A stretch of DNA of 64,000 nucleotides from Desmodus rotundus (taxonomy: Eukaryota; Chordata; Mammalia; Chiroptera; Phyllostomidae), in assembly GCF_022682495.2 (NCBI RefSeq), contig NW_026527258.1, positions 682,001-746,000 on the forward strand, in the 5' to 3' direction. Of this stretch, positions 53,068 to 64,000 are shown in pieces (position 1 is the first letter of the stretch; the number at the start of each line of letters is the position of its first letter). The translations under genes were made by a program, and so were the position numbers. The notes beneath the pieces are model-generated. The model did not search any database, was not told the origin of the DNA, and saw only the letters and a list, made by a program, of their open reading frames with translations.

Positions 53068-55111
53068 AGGACTCGGGAATGAACATGTTCCTGAGAAGTG
53101 GCTTTAAGCATGAACGCAGCACTCGATCAATGTGTTCATATCAGCTGAAGTGGAAATGAGTGCCTTGTACCCTATCACACAACCTCTTCAGAACTTATGA
53201 TCAGCTATTTTGCTCTCTTATCATTTCCCTTGCTGTGTTTGAGTCCAACGATCTACAGAATCACTTTCTCGTCATCAACGGACTCAAAGAAAGTACAGGA
53301 CTGTGACTGCTATGAAATGCACTATCTTCTATGACACACTTTCCTCGACCTGCGGCCGTCATCTACCTATAGCCCTAGCCCTAAGCCTACATGTAACATT
53401 AACCCAAACCATCATCCTAACCCTAACCCTACTCTTATCCCTAGCCCTACCCCTCACCCTAACCCGAACCCAATCCCAAAACCTAACCCTAAGCCTATCC
53501 CTAACCCTAATAATAAAGCTAATCCTAACCATATCCCGTATGCTGGCCCTAACCCTAACTCTATCTTTAAACAGAAGCCATCTCATATATCGGAGCTGTG
53601 GGTGTTGTTCTAACCAAAATGCTCCTGAAATCATTTTCCATCAGGAGTGAATGAGCTGGGGCATAGCAGTATCTGAACGTTTCAGGACAATGAGCTGCGA
53701 GTGTGGGGTTTTCGCCCCTCTATTTTTTCCTTGAAAAACTCACAGTCCGACGATTTCCTGCAAGTGCTGACTAGTATGCCTTGTGGATAAAACTGTTACT
53801 CGAACGTACATATGCACATGAAGCTCACAGTCCATAGAGTCTATGCGGCTGAATTTCCTTCTCAGAGAACAGCAAGGATTTCATGGAAAGCTGCCAAACG
53901 ACTAGGGAATCAGGATGTTTCACACAAGTGCCTTATTGGAAAAATTCATGTCCAGCGGGAAACACTAGGTCAATGGACTCGTTTCTGTAGAGTGCGAAAT
54001 GTGTGGGGTGCCGATATAACCGACCGATTTGGCCAATCATTCCAATTTGTTTTCCGTATGATCACCTAGGCGGTAACTTTGCTAGACAAAGAAAGAGTTC
54101 AGGGATCACGTTCCCCCAGACAAAGGAATGAACGGGAGCACAGGACTAGGCCAACTATGAACTACAGTCAGCTTGGCTACCACTGTTTTCGCCAAATTAT
54201 GCGTTCTGGGAGGAAAGCGTATCCGGACGTTGGAAGGCCGCTAGGCCATGCTACGTGACTTGGACTCCAAGGCTCTGAAGATCTAAGGCAATATGGATCT
54301 CAGAGCACCCTGCGGGGCTCCCAGTGGAAGATAATACATTGGTGAAGTTGTGTTTTCTCCTCAACATCACCCGGGAATAAACCTATTTCGTAGGAACCGT
54401 GTTTTTTAGCCAAAGCCGTCTCAGCGTGGAACGTCTTCTGAATGTTCTCTTTTCAGTAGCAGATGGAATGGGAGACTAAGGGTGTAGCCTAGGAAACGCA
54501 TGGAGACTACTACGTCCCTTGGACTCCACCCGTTCGTGAATCATTAAAGGACGAACAAGCTAAACGTACACCATGGGCCTAGCAGTGCATTCATTCCACT
54601 CTGAGAATACAGCAGTGAAGACTTTGCGCTCCCCTGCATCATTCAGCAATTATAGGAACTCGTGCGAAAAGTGTTTTCCACAAAAGCCATCCACACTATT
54701 TGACGTGTTATCAATGTTCTCATTTCAGTAGGGGATGAAAGCAGTGGTGTCCCACATAGTGCGTACACTGGTCAGCATCCCGTCGAAGTACCTTGCTGCA
54801 ATATAGGATCTCTGGCTCGTGTCATAGCCCAAGAGCTACTGAAATGATTTCCCTTCAGCAAAGGAGGGAATGCCAGCATAGCACTTTGTGATCCTTGAAG
54901 GGGAATGAGCTTCCACAGTAGAGTTTTCTCCTAGGTACTTTTCGCATCCGAAAAGCGTAGTCCCAAGAAGAAGAGAAGGAACGGCCTACTTCCTCACTTT
55001 GACCATACAGTGTTTTCAACGCAGAAACGCATGTGAAGCTAGCAGTCCCCTTACTCTATTCGAGTGAATGTCTCGGACACAGCACATGAGTCAACGGTTT
55101 GAAAGCTGGCA
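53068..55111 (+). repeat. Unit 27, A-to-B transition unit, 2044 bases
   Basis: Telomere-like block 53373-53565. Counterpart of unit 15: the A-to-B switch lies in the same interval, 53145-53277. ACCGTGTTTT near 54398 is private. Confidence 0.95.
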
Positions 55112-57154
55112 AGGACTCGGGAATGAACATGTTCCTGAGAAGTGGCTTTAAGCATGAACGCAGCACTCGATCAATATGTACATATCAGTTGAAGTGGAAT
55201 GAGTGCCTTGTACCCTATCACACAACCTCTTCAGAACTTATGATCAGCTATTTTGCTCTCTTATCATTTCCCTTGCTGTGTTTGAGTCCAACGATCTACA
55301 GAATCACTTTCTCGTCATCAACGCACTCAAAGAAAGTACAGGACTGTGACTGCTATGAAGTGCACTATCTTCTATGACACACTTTCCTCGACCTGCGGCC
55401 GTCATCTACCTATAGCCCTAGCCCTAAGCCTACATGTAACATTAACCCAAACCATCATCCTAACCCTAACCCTACTCTTATCCCTAGCCCTACCCCTCAC
55501 CCTAACCCGAACCCAATCCCAAAACCTAACCCTAAGCCTATCCCTAACCCTAATAATAAAGCTAATCCTAACCATATCCCGTATGCTAGCCCTAACCCTA
55601 ACTCTATCTTTAAACAGAAGCCGTCTGATATATCGGAGCTGTGGGTGTTGTTCTAACCAAAATGCTCCTGAAATCATTTTCCATCAGGAGTGAATGAGCT
55701 GGGGCATAGCAGTATCTGAACGTTTCAGGACAATGAGCTGCGAGTGTGGGGTTTTCGCCCCTCTATTTTTTCCTTGAAAAACTCACAGTCCGACGATTTC
55801 CTGCAAGTGCTGACTAGTATGTCTTGTGGATAAAACTGTTACTCGAACGTACATATGCACATGAAGCTCACAGTCCATAGAGTCTATGCGGCTGAATTTC
55901 CTTCTCAGAGAACAGCAAGGATTTCATGGAAATCTGCCAAACGACTAGGGAATCAGGATGTTTCACACAAGTGCCTTATTGGAAAAATTCATGTCCAGCG
56001 GGAAACACTAGGTCAATGGACTCGTTTCTGTAGAGTGCGAAATGTATGGGGTGCCGATATAACCGACCGATTTGGCCAATCATTCCAATTTGTTTTCCGT
56101 ATGATCACCTAGGCGGTAACTTTGCTAGACAAAGAAAGAGTTCAGGGATCACGTTCCCCCAGACAAAGGAATGAACGGGAGCACAGGACTAGGCCAACTA
56201 TGAACTACAGTCAGCTTGGCTACCACTGTTTTCGCCAAATTATGCGTTCTGGGAGGAAAGCGTATCCGGACGTTGGAAGGCCGCTAGGCCATGCTACGTG
56301 ACTTGGACTCCAAGGCTCTGAAGATCTAAGGCAATATGGATCTCAGAGCACCCTGCGGGGCTCCCAGTGGAAGATAATACATTGGTGAAGTTGTGTTTTC
56401 TCCTCAACATCACCCGGGAATAAACCTATTTCGTAGGAACCGGGTTTTTTAGCCAAAGCCGTCTCAGCGTGGAACGTCTTCTGAATGTTCTCTTTTCAGT
56501 AGTAGATGGAATGGGAGACTAAGGGTGTAGCCTAGGAAACGCATGGAGACTACTACGTCCCTTGGACTCCACCCGTTCGTGAAGCATTCAAGGACGAACA
56601 AGCTAAACGTACACCATGGTCCTAGCAGGGCATTCATTCCACTCTGAGAATACAGCAGTGAAGACTTTGCGCTCCCCTGCATCATTCAGCAATTATAGGA
56701 ACTCGTGCGAAAAGTGTTTTCCACAAAAGCCATCCACACTATTTGACGTGTTATCAGTGTTCTCATTTCAGTAGGGGATGAAAGCAGTGGTGTCCCACAT
56801 AGTGCATACACTGGTCAGCATCCCGTCGAAGTACCTTGCTGCAATATAGGATCTCTGGCTCGTGTCATAGCCCAAGAGCTACTGAAATGATTTCCCTTCA
56901 GCAAAGGAGGGAATGCCAGCATAGCACTTTGTGATCCTTGAAGGGGAATGAGCTTCCACAGTAGAGTTTTCTCCTAGGTACTTTTCGCATCCGAAAAGCG
57001 TAGTCCCAAGAAGAAGAGAAGGAACGGCCTAGTTCCTCACTTTGACCATACAGTGTTTTCAACGCAGAAACGCATGTGAAGCTTGCAGTCCCCTTACTCT
57101 ATTCGAGTGAATGTCTCGGACACAGCACATGAGTCAACGGTTTGAAAGCTGGCA
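55112..57154 (+). repeat. Unit 28, type B, 2043 bases
   Basis: Telomere-like block 55416-55608. Counterpart of unit 16; palindrome at 55174-55185. Private AACGCACTC near 55321 and AGTGCATAC near 56811. Confidence 0.95.
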
Positions 57155-59198
57155 AGTACTCGGGAATGAACATGTTCCTGAGAAGTGGCTTTAAGCATGA
57201 ACGCAGCACTCGATCAATATGTTCATATCAGTTGAAGTGGAAATGAGTGCCTTGTACCCTATCACACAACCTCTTCAGAACTTATGATCAGCTATTTTGC
57301 TCTCTTATCATTTCCCTTGCTGTGTTTGAGTCCAACGATCTACAGAATCACTTTCTCGTCATCAACGGACTCAAAGAAAGTACAGGACTGTGACTGCTAT
57401 GAAATGCACTATCTTCTATGACACACTTTCCTCGACCTGCGGCCGTCATCTACCTATAGCCCTAGCCCTAAGCCTACATGTAACATTAACCCAAACCATC
57501 ATCCTAACCCTAACCCTACTCTTATCCCTAGCCCTACCCCTCACCCTAACCCGAACCCAATCCCAAAACCTAACCCTAAGCCTATCCCTAACCCTAATAA
57601 TAAAGCTAATCCTAACCATATCCCGTATGCTGGCCCTAACCCTAACTCTATCTTTAAACAGAAGCCATCTCATATATCGGAGCTGTGGGTGTTGTTCTAA
57701 CCAAAATGCTCCTGAAATCATTTTCCATCAGGAGTGAATGAGCTGGGGCATAGCAGTATCTGAACGTTTCAGGACAATGAGCTGCGAGTGTGGGGTTTTC
57801 GCCCCTCTATTTTTTCCTTGAAAAACTCACAGTCCGACGATTTCCTGCAAGTGCTGACTAGTATGCCTTGTGGATAAAACTGTTACTCGAACGTACATAT
57901 GCACATGAAGCTCACAGTCCATAGAGTCTATGCGGCTGAATTTCCTTCTCAGAGAACAGCAAGGATTTCATGGAAAGCTGCCAAACGACTAGGGAATCAG
58001 GATGTTTCACACAAGTGCCTTATTGGAAAAATTCATGTCCAGCGGGAAACACTAGGTCAATGGACTCGTTTCTGTAGAGTGCGAAATGTATGGGGTGCCG
58101 ATATAACCGACCGATTTGGCCAATCATTCCAATTTGTTTTCCGTATGATCACCTAGGCGGTAACTTTGCTAGACAAAGAAAGAGTTCAGGGATCACGTTC
58201 CCCCAGACAAAGGAATGAACGGGAGCACAGGACTAGGCCAACTATGAACTACAGTCAGCTTGGCTACCACTGTTTTCGCCAAATTATGCGTTCTGGGAGG
58301 AAAGCGTATCCGGACGTTGGAAGGCCGCTAGGCCATGCTACGTGACTTGGACTCCAAGGCTCTGAAGATCTAAGGCAATATGGATCTCAGAGCACCCTGC
58401 GGGGCTCCCAGTGGAAGATAATACATTGCTGAAGTTGTGTTTTCTCCTCAACATCACCCGGGAATAAACCTATTTCGTAGGAACCGGGTTTTTTAGCCAA
58501 AGCCGTCTCAGCGTGGAACGTCTTCTGAATGTTCTCTTTTCAGTAGCAGATGGAATGGGAGACTAAGGGTGTAGCCTAGGAAACGCATGGAGACTACTAC
58601 GTCCCTTGGACTCCACCCGTTCGTGAAGCATTCAAGGACGAACAAGCTAAACGTACACCATGGGCCTAGCAGTGCATTCATTCCACTCTGAGAATACAGC
58701 AGTGAAGACTTTCCGCTCCCCTGCATCATTCAGCAATTATAGGAACTCGTGCGAAAAGTGTTTTCCACAAAAGCCATCCACACTATTTGACGTGTTATCA
58801 ATGTTCTCATTTCAGTAGGGGATGAAAGCAGTGGTGTCCCACATAGTGCGTACACTGGTCAGCATCCCGTCGAAGTACCTTGCTGCAATATAGGATCTCT
58901 GGCTCGTGTCATAGCCCAAGAGCTACTGAAATGATTTCCCTTCAGCAAAGGAGGGAATGCCAGCATAGCACTTTGTGATCCTTGAAGGGGAATGAGCTTC
59001 CACAGTAGAGTTTTCTCCTAGGTACTTTTCGCATCCGAAAAGCGTAGTCCCAAGAAGAAGAGAAGGAACGGCCTAGTTCCTCACTTTGACCATACAGTGT
59101 TTTCAACGCAGAAACGCATGTGAAGCTAGCAGTCCCCTTACTCTATTCGAGTGAATGTCTCGGACACAGCACATGAGTCAACGGTTTGAAAGCTGGCA
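57155..59198 (+). repeat. Unit 29, type B, 2044 bases
   Basis: Telomere-like block 57460-57652. Matches unit 17 up to C58713, then stays type B (A58725, GTGTCCCAC, CTGGTCAG, AATATAGG), where unit 17 turns to type A. This marks the right end of higher-order copy 2. Confidence 0.95.
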
Positions 59199-61241
59199 AG
59201 TACTCGGGAATGAACATGTTCCTGAGAAGTGGCTTTAAGCATGAACGCAGCACTCGATCAATATGTACATATCAGTTGAAGTGGAATGAGTGCCTTGTAC
59301 CCTATCACACAACCTCTTCAGAACTTATGATCAGCTATATTGCTCTCTTATTATTTCCCTTGCTGTGTTTGAGTCCAACGATCTACAGAATCACTTTCTC
59401 GTCATCAACGGACTCAAAGAAAGTACAGGACTGTGACTGCTATGAAGTGCACTATCTTCTATGACACACTTTCCTCGACCTGCGGCCGTCATCTACCTAT
59501 AGCCCTAGCCCTAAGCCTACATGTAACATTAACCCAAACCATCATCCTAACCCTAACCCTACTCTTATCCCTAGCCCTACCCCTCACCCTAACCCGAACC
59601 CAATCCCAAAACCTAACCCTAAGCCTATCCCTAACCCTAATAATAAAGCTAATCCTAACCATATCCCGTATGCTGGCCCTAACCCTAACTCTATCTTTAA
59701 ACAGAAGCCATCTCATATATCGGAGCTGTGGGTGTTGTTCTAACCAAAATGCTCCTGAAATCATTTTCCATCAGGAGTGAATGAGCTGGGGCATAGCAGT
59801 ATCTGAACGTTTCAGGACAATGAGCTGCGAGTGTGGGGTTTTCGCCCCTCTATTTTTTCCTTGAAAAACTCACAGTCCGACGATTTCCTGCAAGTGCTGA
59901 CTAGTATGCCTTGTGGATAAAACTGTTACTCGAACGTACATATGCACATGAAGCTCACAGTCCATAGAGTCTATGCGGCTGAATTTCCTTCTCAGAGAAC
60001 AGCAAGGATTTCATGGAAAGCTGCCACACGACTAGGGAATCAGGATGTTTCACACAAGTGCCTTATTGGAAAAATTCATGTCCAGCGGGAAACACTAGGT
60101 CAATGGACTCGTTTCTGTAGAGTGCGAAATGTATGGGGTGCCGATATAACCGACCGATTTGGCCAATCATTCCAATTTGTTTTCCGTATGATCACCTAGG
60201 CGGTAACTTTGCTAGACAAAGAAAGAGTTCAGGGATCACGTTCCCCCAGACAAAGGAATGAACGGGAGCACAGGACTAGGCCAACTATGAACTACAGTCA
60301 GCTTGGCTACCACTGTTTTCGCCAAATTATGCGTTCTGGGAGGAAAGCGTATCCGGACGTTGGAAGGCCGCTAGGCCATGCTACGTGACTTGGACTCCAA
60401 GGCTCTGAAGATCTAAGGCAATATGGATCTCAGAGCACCCTGCGGGGCTCCCAGTGGAAGATAATACATTGGTGAAGTTGTGTTTTCTCCTCAACATCAC
60501 CCGGGAATAAACCTATTTCGTAGGAACCGGGTTTTTTAGCCAAAGCCGTCTCAGCGTGGAACGTCTTCTGAATGTTCTCTTTTCAGTAGCAGATGGAATG
60601 GGAGACTAAGGGTGTAGCCTAGGAAACGCATGGAGACTACTACGTCCCTTGGACTCCACCCGTTCGTGAAGCATTCAAGGACGAACAAGCTAAACGTACA
60701 CCATGGGCCTAGCAGGGCATTCATTCCACTCTGAGAATACAGCAGTGAAGACTTTGCGCTCCCCTGCATCATTCAGCAATTATAGGAACTCGTGCGAAAA
60801 GTGTTTTCCACAAAAGCCATCCACACTATTTGACGTGTTATCAATGTTCTCATTTCAGTAGGGGATGAAAGCAGTGGTGTCCCACATAGTGCGTACACTG
60901 GTCAGCATCCCGTCGAAGTACCTTGCTGCAATATAGGATCTCTGGCTCGTGTCATAGCCCAAGAGCTACTGAAATGATTTCCCTTCAGCAAAGGAGGGAA
61001 TGCCAGCATAGCACTTTGTGATCCTTGAAGGGGAATGAGCTTCCACAGTAGAGTTTTCTCCTAGGTACTTTTCGCATCCGAAAAGCGTAGTCCCAAGAAG
61101 AAGAGAAGGAACGGCCTAGTTCCTCACTTTGACCATACAGTGTTTTCAACGCAGAAACGCATGTGAAGCTAGCAGTCCCCTTACTCTATTCGAGTGAATG
61201 TCTCGGACACAGCACATGAGTCAACGGTTTGAAAGCTGGCA
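59199..61241 (+). repeat. Unit 30, type B, 2043 bases
   Basis: Telomere-like block 59503-59695. Palindrome 59261-59272. Private GCTATATTG and CTTATTATT near 59335-59350. GCCACACGAC has the A-type base where other B units read GCCAAACGAC. Confidence 0.95.
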
Positions 61242-63284
61242 AGTACTCGGGAATGAACATGTTCCTGAGAAGTGGCTTTAAGCATGAACGCAGCACTCGA
61301 TCAATATGTACATATCAGTTGAAGTGGAATGAGTGCCTTGTACCCTATCACACAACCTCTTCAGAACTTATGATCAGCTATTTTGCTCTCTTATCATTTC
61401 CCTTGCTGTGTTTGAGTCCAACGATCTACAGAATCACTTTCTCGTCATCAACGGACTCAAAGAAACTACAGGACTGTGACTGCTATGAAGTGCACTATCT
61501 TCTATGACACACTTTCCTCGACCTGCGGCCGTCATCTACCTATAGCCCTAGCCCTAAGCCTACATGTAACATTAACCCAAACCATCATCCTAACCCTAAC
61601 CCTACTCTTATCCCTAGCCCTACCCCTCACCCTAACCCGAACCCAATCCCAAAACCTAACCCTAAGCCTATCCCTAACCCTAATAATAAAGCTAATCCTA
61701 ACCATATCCCGTATGCTGGCCCTAACCCTAACTCTATCTTTAAACTGAAGCCGTCTCATATATCGGAGCTGTGGGTGTTGTTCTAACCAAAATGCTCCTG
61801 AAATCATTTTCCATCAGGAGTGAATGAGCTGGGGCATAGCAGTATCTGAACGTTTCAGGACAATGAGCTGCGAGTGTGGGGTTTTCGCCCCTCTATTTTT
61901 TCCTTGAAAAACTCACAGTCCGACGATTTCCTGCAAGTGCTGACTAGTATGCCTTGTGGATAAAACTGTTACTCGAACGTACATATGCACATGAAGCTCA
62001 CAGTCCATAGAGTCTATGCGGCTGAATTTCCTTCTCAGAGAACAGCAAGGATTTCATGGAAAGCTGCCAAACGACTAGGGAATCAGGATGTTTCACACAA
62101 GTGCCTTATTGGAAAAATTCATGTCCAGCGGGAAACACTAGGTCAATGGACTCGTTTCTGTAGAGTGCGAAATGTGTGGGGTGCCTATATAACCGACCTA
62201 TTTGGCCAATCATTCCAATTTGTTTTCCGTATGATCACCTAGGCGGTAACTTTGCTAGACAAAGAAAGAGTTCAGGGATCACGTTCCCCCAGACAAAGGA
62301 ATGAACGGGAGCACAGGACTACGCCAACTATGAACTACAGTCAGCTTGGCTACCACTGTTTTCGCCAAATTATGCGTTCTGGGAGGAAAGAGTATCCGGA
62401 CGTTGGAAGGCCGCTAGGCCATGCTACGTGACTTGGACTCCAAGGCTCTGAAGATCTAAGGCAATATGGATCTCAGAGCACCCTGCGGGGCTCCCAGTGG
62501 AAGATAATACATTGGTGAAGTTGTGTTTTCTCCTCAACATCACCCGGGAATAAACCTATTTCGTAGGAACCGGGTTTTTTAGCCAAAGCCGTCTCAGCGT
62601 GGAACGTCTTCTGAATGTTCTCTTTTCAGTAGTAGATGGAATGGGAGACTAAGGGTGTAGCCTAGGAAACGCATGGAGACTACTACGTCCCTTGGACTCC
62701 ACCCGTTCGTGAAGCATTCAAGGACGAACAAGCTAAACGTACACCATGGGCCTAGCAGGGCATTCATTCCACTCTGAGAATACAGCAGTGAAGACTTTGC
62801 GCTCCCCTGCATCATTCAGCAATTATAGGAACTCGTGCGAAAAGTGTTTTCCACAAAAGCCATCCACACTATTTGACGTGTTATCAATGTTCTCATTTCA
62901 GTAGGGGATGAAAGCAGTGGTGTCCCACATAGTGCGTACACTGGTCAGCATCCCGTCGAAGTACCTTGCTGCAATATAGGATCTCTGGCTCGTGTCATAG
63001 CCCAAGAGCTACTGAAATGATTTCCCTTCAGCAAAGGAGGGAATGCCAGCATAGCACTTTGTGATCCTTGAAGGGGAATGAGCTTCCACAGTAGAGTTTT
63101 CTCCTAGGTACTTTTCGCATCTGAAAAGCGTAGTCCCAAGAAGAAGAGAAGGAACGGCCTAGTTCCTCACTTTGACCATACAGTGTTTTCAACGCAGAAA
63201 CGCATGTGAAGCTAGCAGTCCCCTTACTCTATTCGAGTGAATGTCTCGGACACAGCACATGAGTCAACGGTTTGAAAGCTGGCA
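61242..63284 (+). repeat. Unit 31, type B, 2043 bases
   Basis: Telomere-like block 61546-61738. Palindrome 61304-61315. Private TTTAAACTG, GCCTATATAA, GACCTATTT, AAAGAGTATC and T63122. AGAAACTAC near 61463 is shared with unit 32. Confidence 0.95.
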
Positions 63285-64000
63285 AGTACTCGGGAATGAA
63301 CATGTTCCTGAGAAGTGGCTTTAAGCATGAACGCAGCACTCGATCAATATGTACATATCAGTTGAAGTGGAATGAGTGCCTTGTACCCTATCACACAACC
63401 TCTTCAGAACTTATGATCAGCTATTTTGCTCTCTTATCATTTCCCTTGCTGTGTTTGAGTCCAACGATCTACAGAATCACTTTCTCGTCATCAACGGACT
63501 CAAAGAAACTACAGGACTGTGACTGCTATGAAGTGCACTATCTTCTATGACACACTTTCCTCGACCTGCGGCCGTCATCTACCTATAGCCCTAGCCCTAA
63601 GCCTACATGTAACATTAACCCAAACCATCATCCTAACCCTAACCCTACTCTTATCCCTAGCCCTACCCCTCACCCTAACCCGAACCCAATCCCAAAACCT
63701 AACCCTAAGCCTATCCCTAACCCTAATAATAAAGCTAATCCTAACCATATCCCGTATTCTAGCCCTAACCCTAACTCTATCTTTAAACAGAAGCCGTCTC
63801 ATATATCGGAGCTGTGGGTGTTGTTCTAACCAAAATGCTCCTGAAATCATTTTCCATCAGGAGTGAATGAGCTGGGGCATAGCAGTATCTGAACGTTTCA
63901 GGACAATGAGCTGCGAGTGTGGGGTTTTCGCCCCTCTATTTTTTCCTTGAAAAACTCACAGTCCGACGATTTCCTGCAAGTGCTGACTAGTATGCCTTGT
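63285..64000 (+). repeat. Unit 32, type B, partial (716 bases)
   Basis: Telomere-like block 63589-63781, with CGTATTCTAG private. Palindrome 63347-63358. Cut by the window edge at unit offset 717, so the array continues to the right. Confidence 0.95.

Larger units (their letters stand above)
34226..58724 (+). repeat. Higher-order repeat, copy 2 (24,499 bases, 12 units)
   Basis: Right part of unit 17 through left part of unit 29, in the same order as copy 1: nine type-A units, then an A-to-B transition unit, then type-B units. Differences from copy 1 are sparse single bases (for example C36322 against A11823, and G34617 against A10118), except around units 22-26, where the variant pattern is shifted by one unit relative to units 10-14. 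Beyond 58724 type-B sequence continues (units 29 right part to 32), which I read as the original right flank. Confidence 0.93.
1..64000 (+). repeat. Satellite array, about 2.04-kb unit, 31 full copies plus one partial
   Basis: The whole window is one head-to-tail tandem repeat. The marker AGGACTCGGG (AGTACTCGGG in some units) opens every unit at spacings of only 2040, 2041, 2043 or 2044 bases. No unit is inverted and no foreign sequence interrupts the array. Length classes are explained by three small indels: a T6/T7 tract near unit offset 1331, a 4-base AAGA insertion near offset 1021 in type B, and a 1-base A deletion near offset 88 in units 16, 28 and 30-32. Neighbouring units differ by a few to some tens of substitutions. 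Such homogeneity is typical of satellites under concerted evolution. Long non-genic stretches throughout are this repeat and nothing else that I can recognise. Confidence 0.98.

Noticed and set aside
1..64000. CRISPR array or bacterial repeat locus
   Set aside because: The repeats are 2 kb long with no short-repeat and unique-spacer structure, no cas-like genes, and an embedded eukaryotic telomere motif.
1..64000. Tandem transposon copies, or rDNA or histone-type gene arrays
   Set aside because: I see no terminal inverted repeats, target-site duplications, reverse transcriptase or transposase residues, rRNA or tRNA signatures, or histone frames in the unit.

Overview
The window is one uninterrupted tandem array of a single long satellite repeat. 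A unit of about 2.04 kb is repeated head to tail, always in the same orientation: 31 complete units plus a partial 32nd of 716 bases cut by the right edge. The left edge (position 1) coincides with the phase chosen here, so unit 1 starts at base 1. I see no protein-coding gene, rRNA, tRNA, transposon or CRISPR array. The recurring short open frames sit at the same place in every unit and are by-products of the repeat.

Each unit carries a block of about 195 bases of degenerate telomere-like sequence, CCCTAA on the + strand (TTAGGG on the - strand), at unit offset about 306-498. TTAGGG telomeres occur in vertebrates and many other animals, many fungi and some protists, so the window is eukaryotic. 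I cannot name the organism. CpG is visibly common, so I would not assume a CpG-depleted mammalian genome. The likeliest setting is a subtelomeric or other heterochromatic array. If it is subtelomeric, the CCCTAA orientation would place the chromosome end to the left.

Layout. Units 1-14 (1-28568) and 18-26 (34700-53067) are type A (2040 or 2041 bases, differing by a T6/T7 tract). Units 15-17 (28569-34699) and 27-32 (53068-64000) are mainly type B (2043 or 2044 bases), marked by a 4-base AAGA insertion, a variant telomere-like block and many linked substitutions. Two larger duplications lie on top: (i) a 24,499-base, 12-unit tandem duplication, about 9727-34225 and 34226-58724, whose crossover can be placed within 13 bases (34214-34226); (ii) a 6,120-base, 3-unit duplication at the left end, with no difference seen by eye between 578-7354 and 6698-13474. 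Shared derived bases suggest that the 24.5-kb event came first.

Inside the unit there is older structure. The roughly 500 bases after the telomere-like block (block A, about 505-1000) match, at perhaps 60-65 percent by eye, a second segment 1,210 bases further on (block B, about 1714-2040 running into the next unit). A weaker third copy (block C) starts near 1040. A and B both carry a short hairpin at exactly corresponding positions. The unit therefore seems to have been built from diverged sub-repeats, joined to a telomere-like tract, and then amplified.

All comparisons were made by reading, without alignment software; identities and difference lists are approximate. Correct copy number also depends on the assembly being right in a near-identical array.
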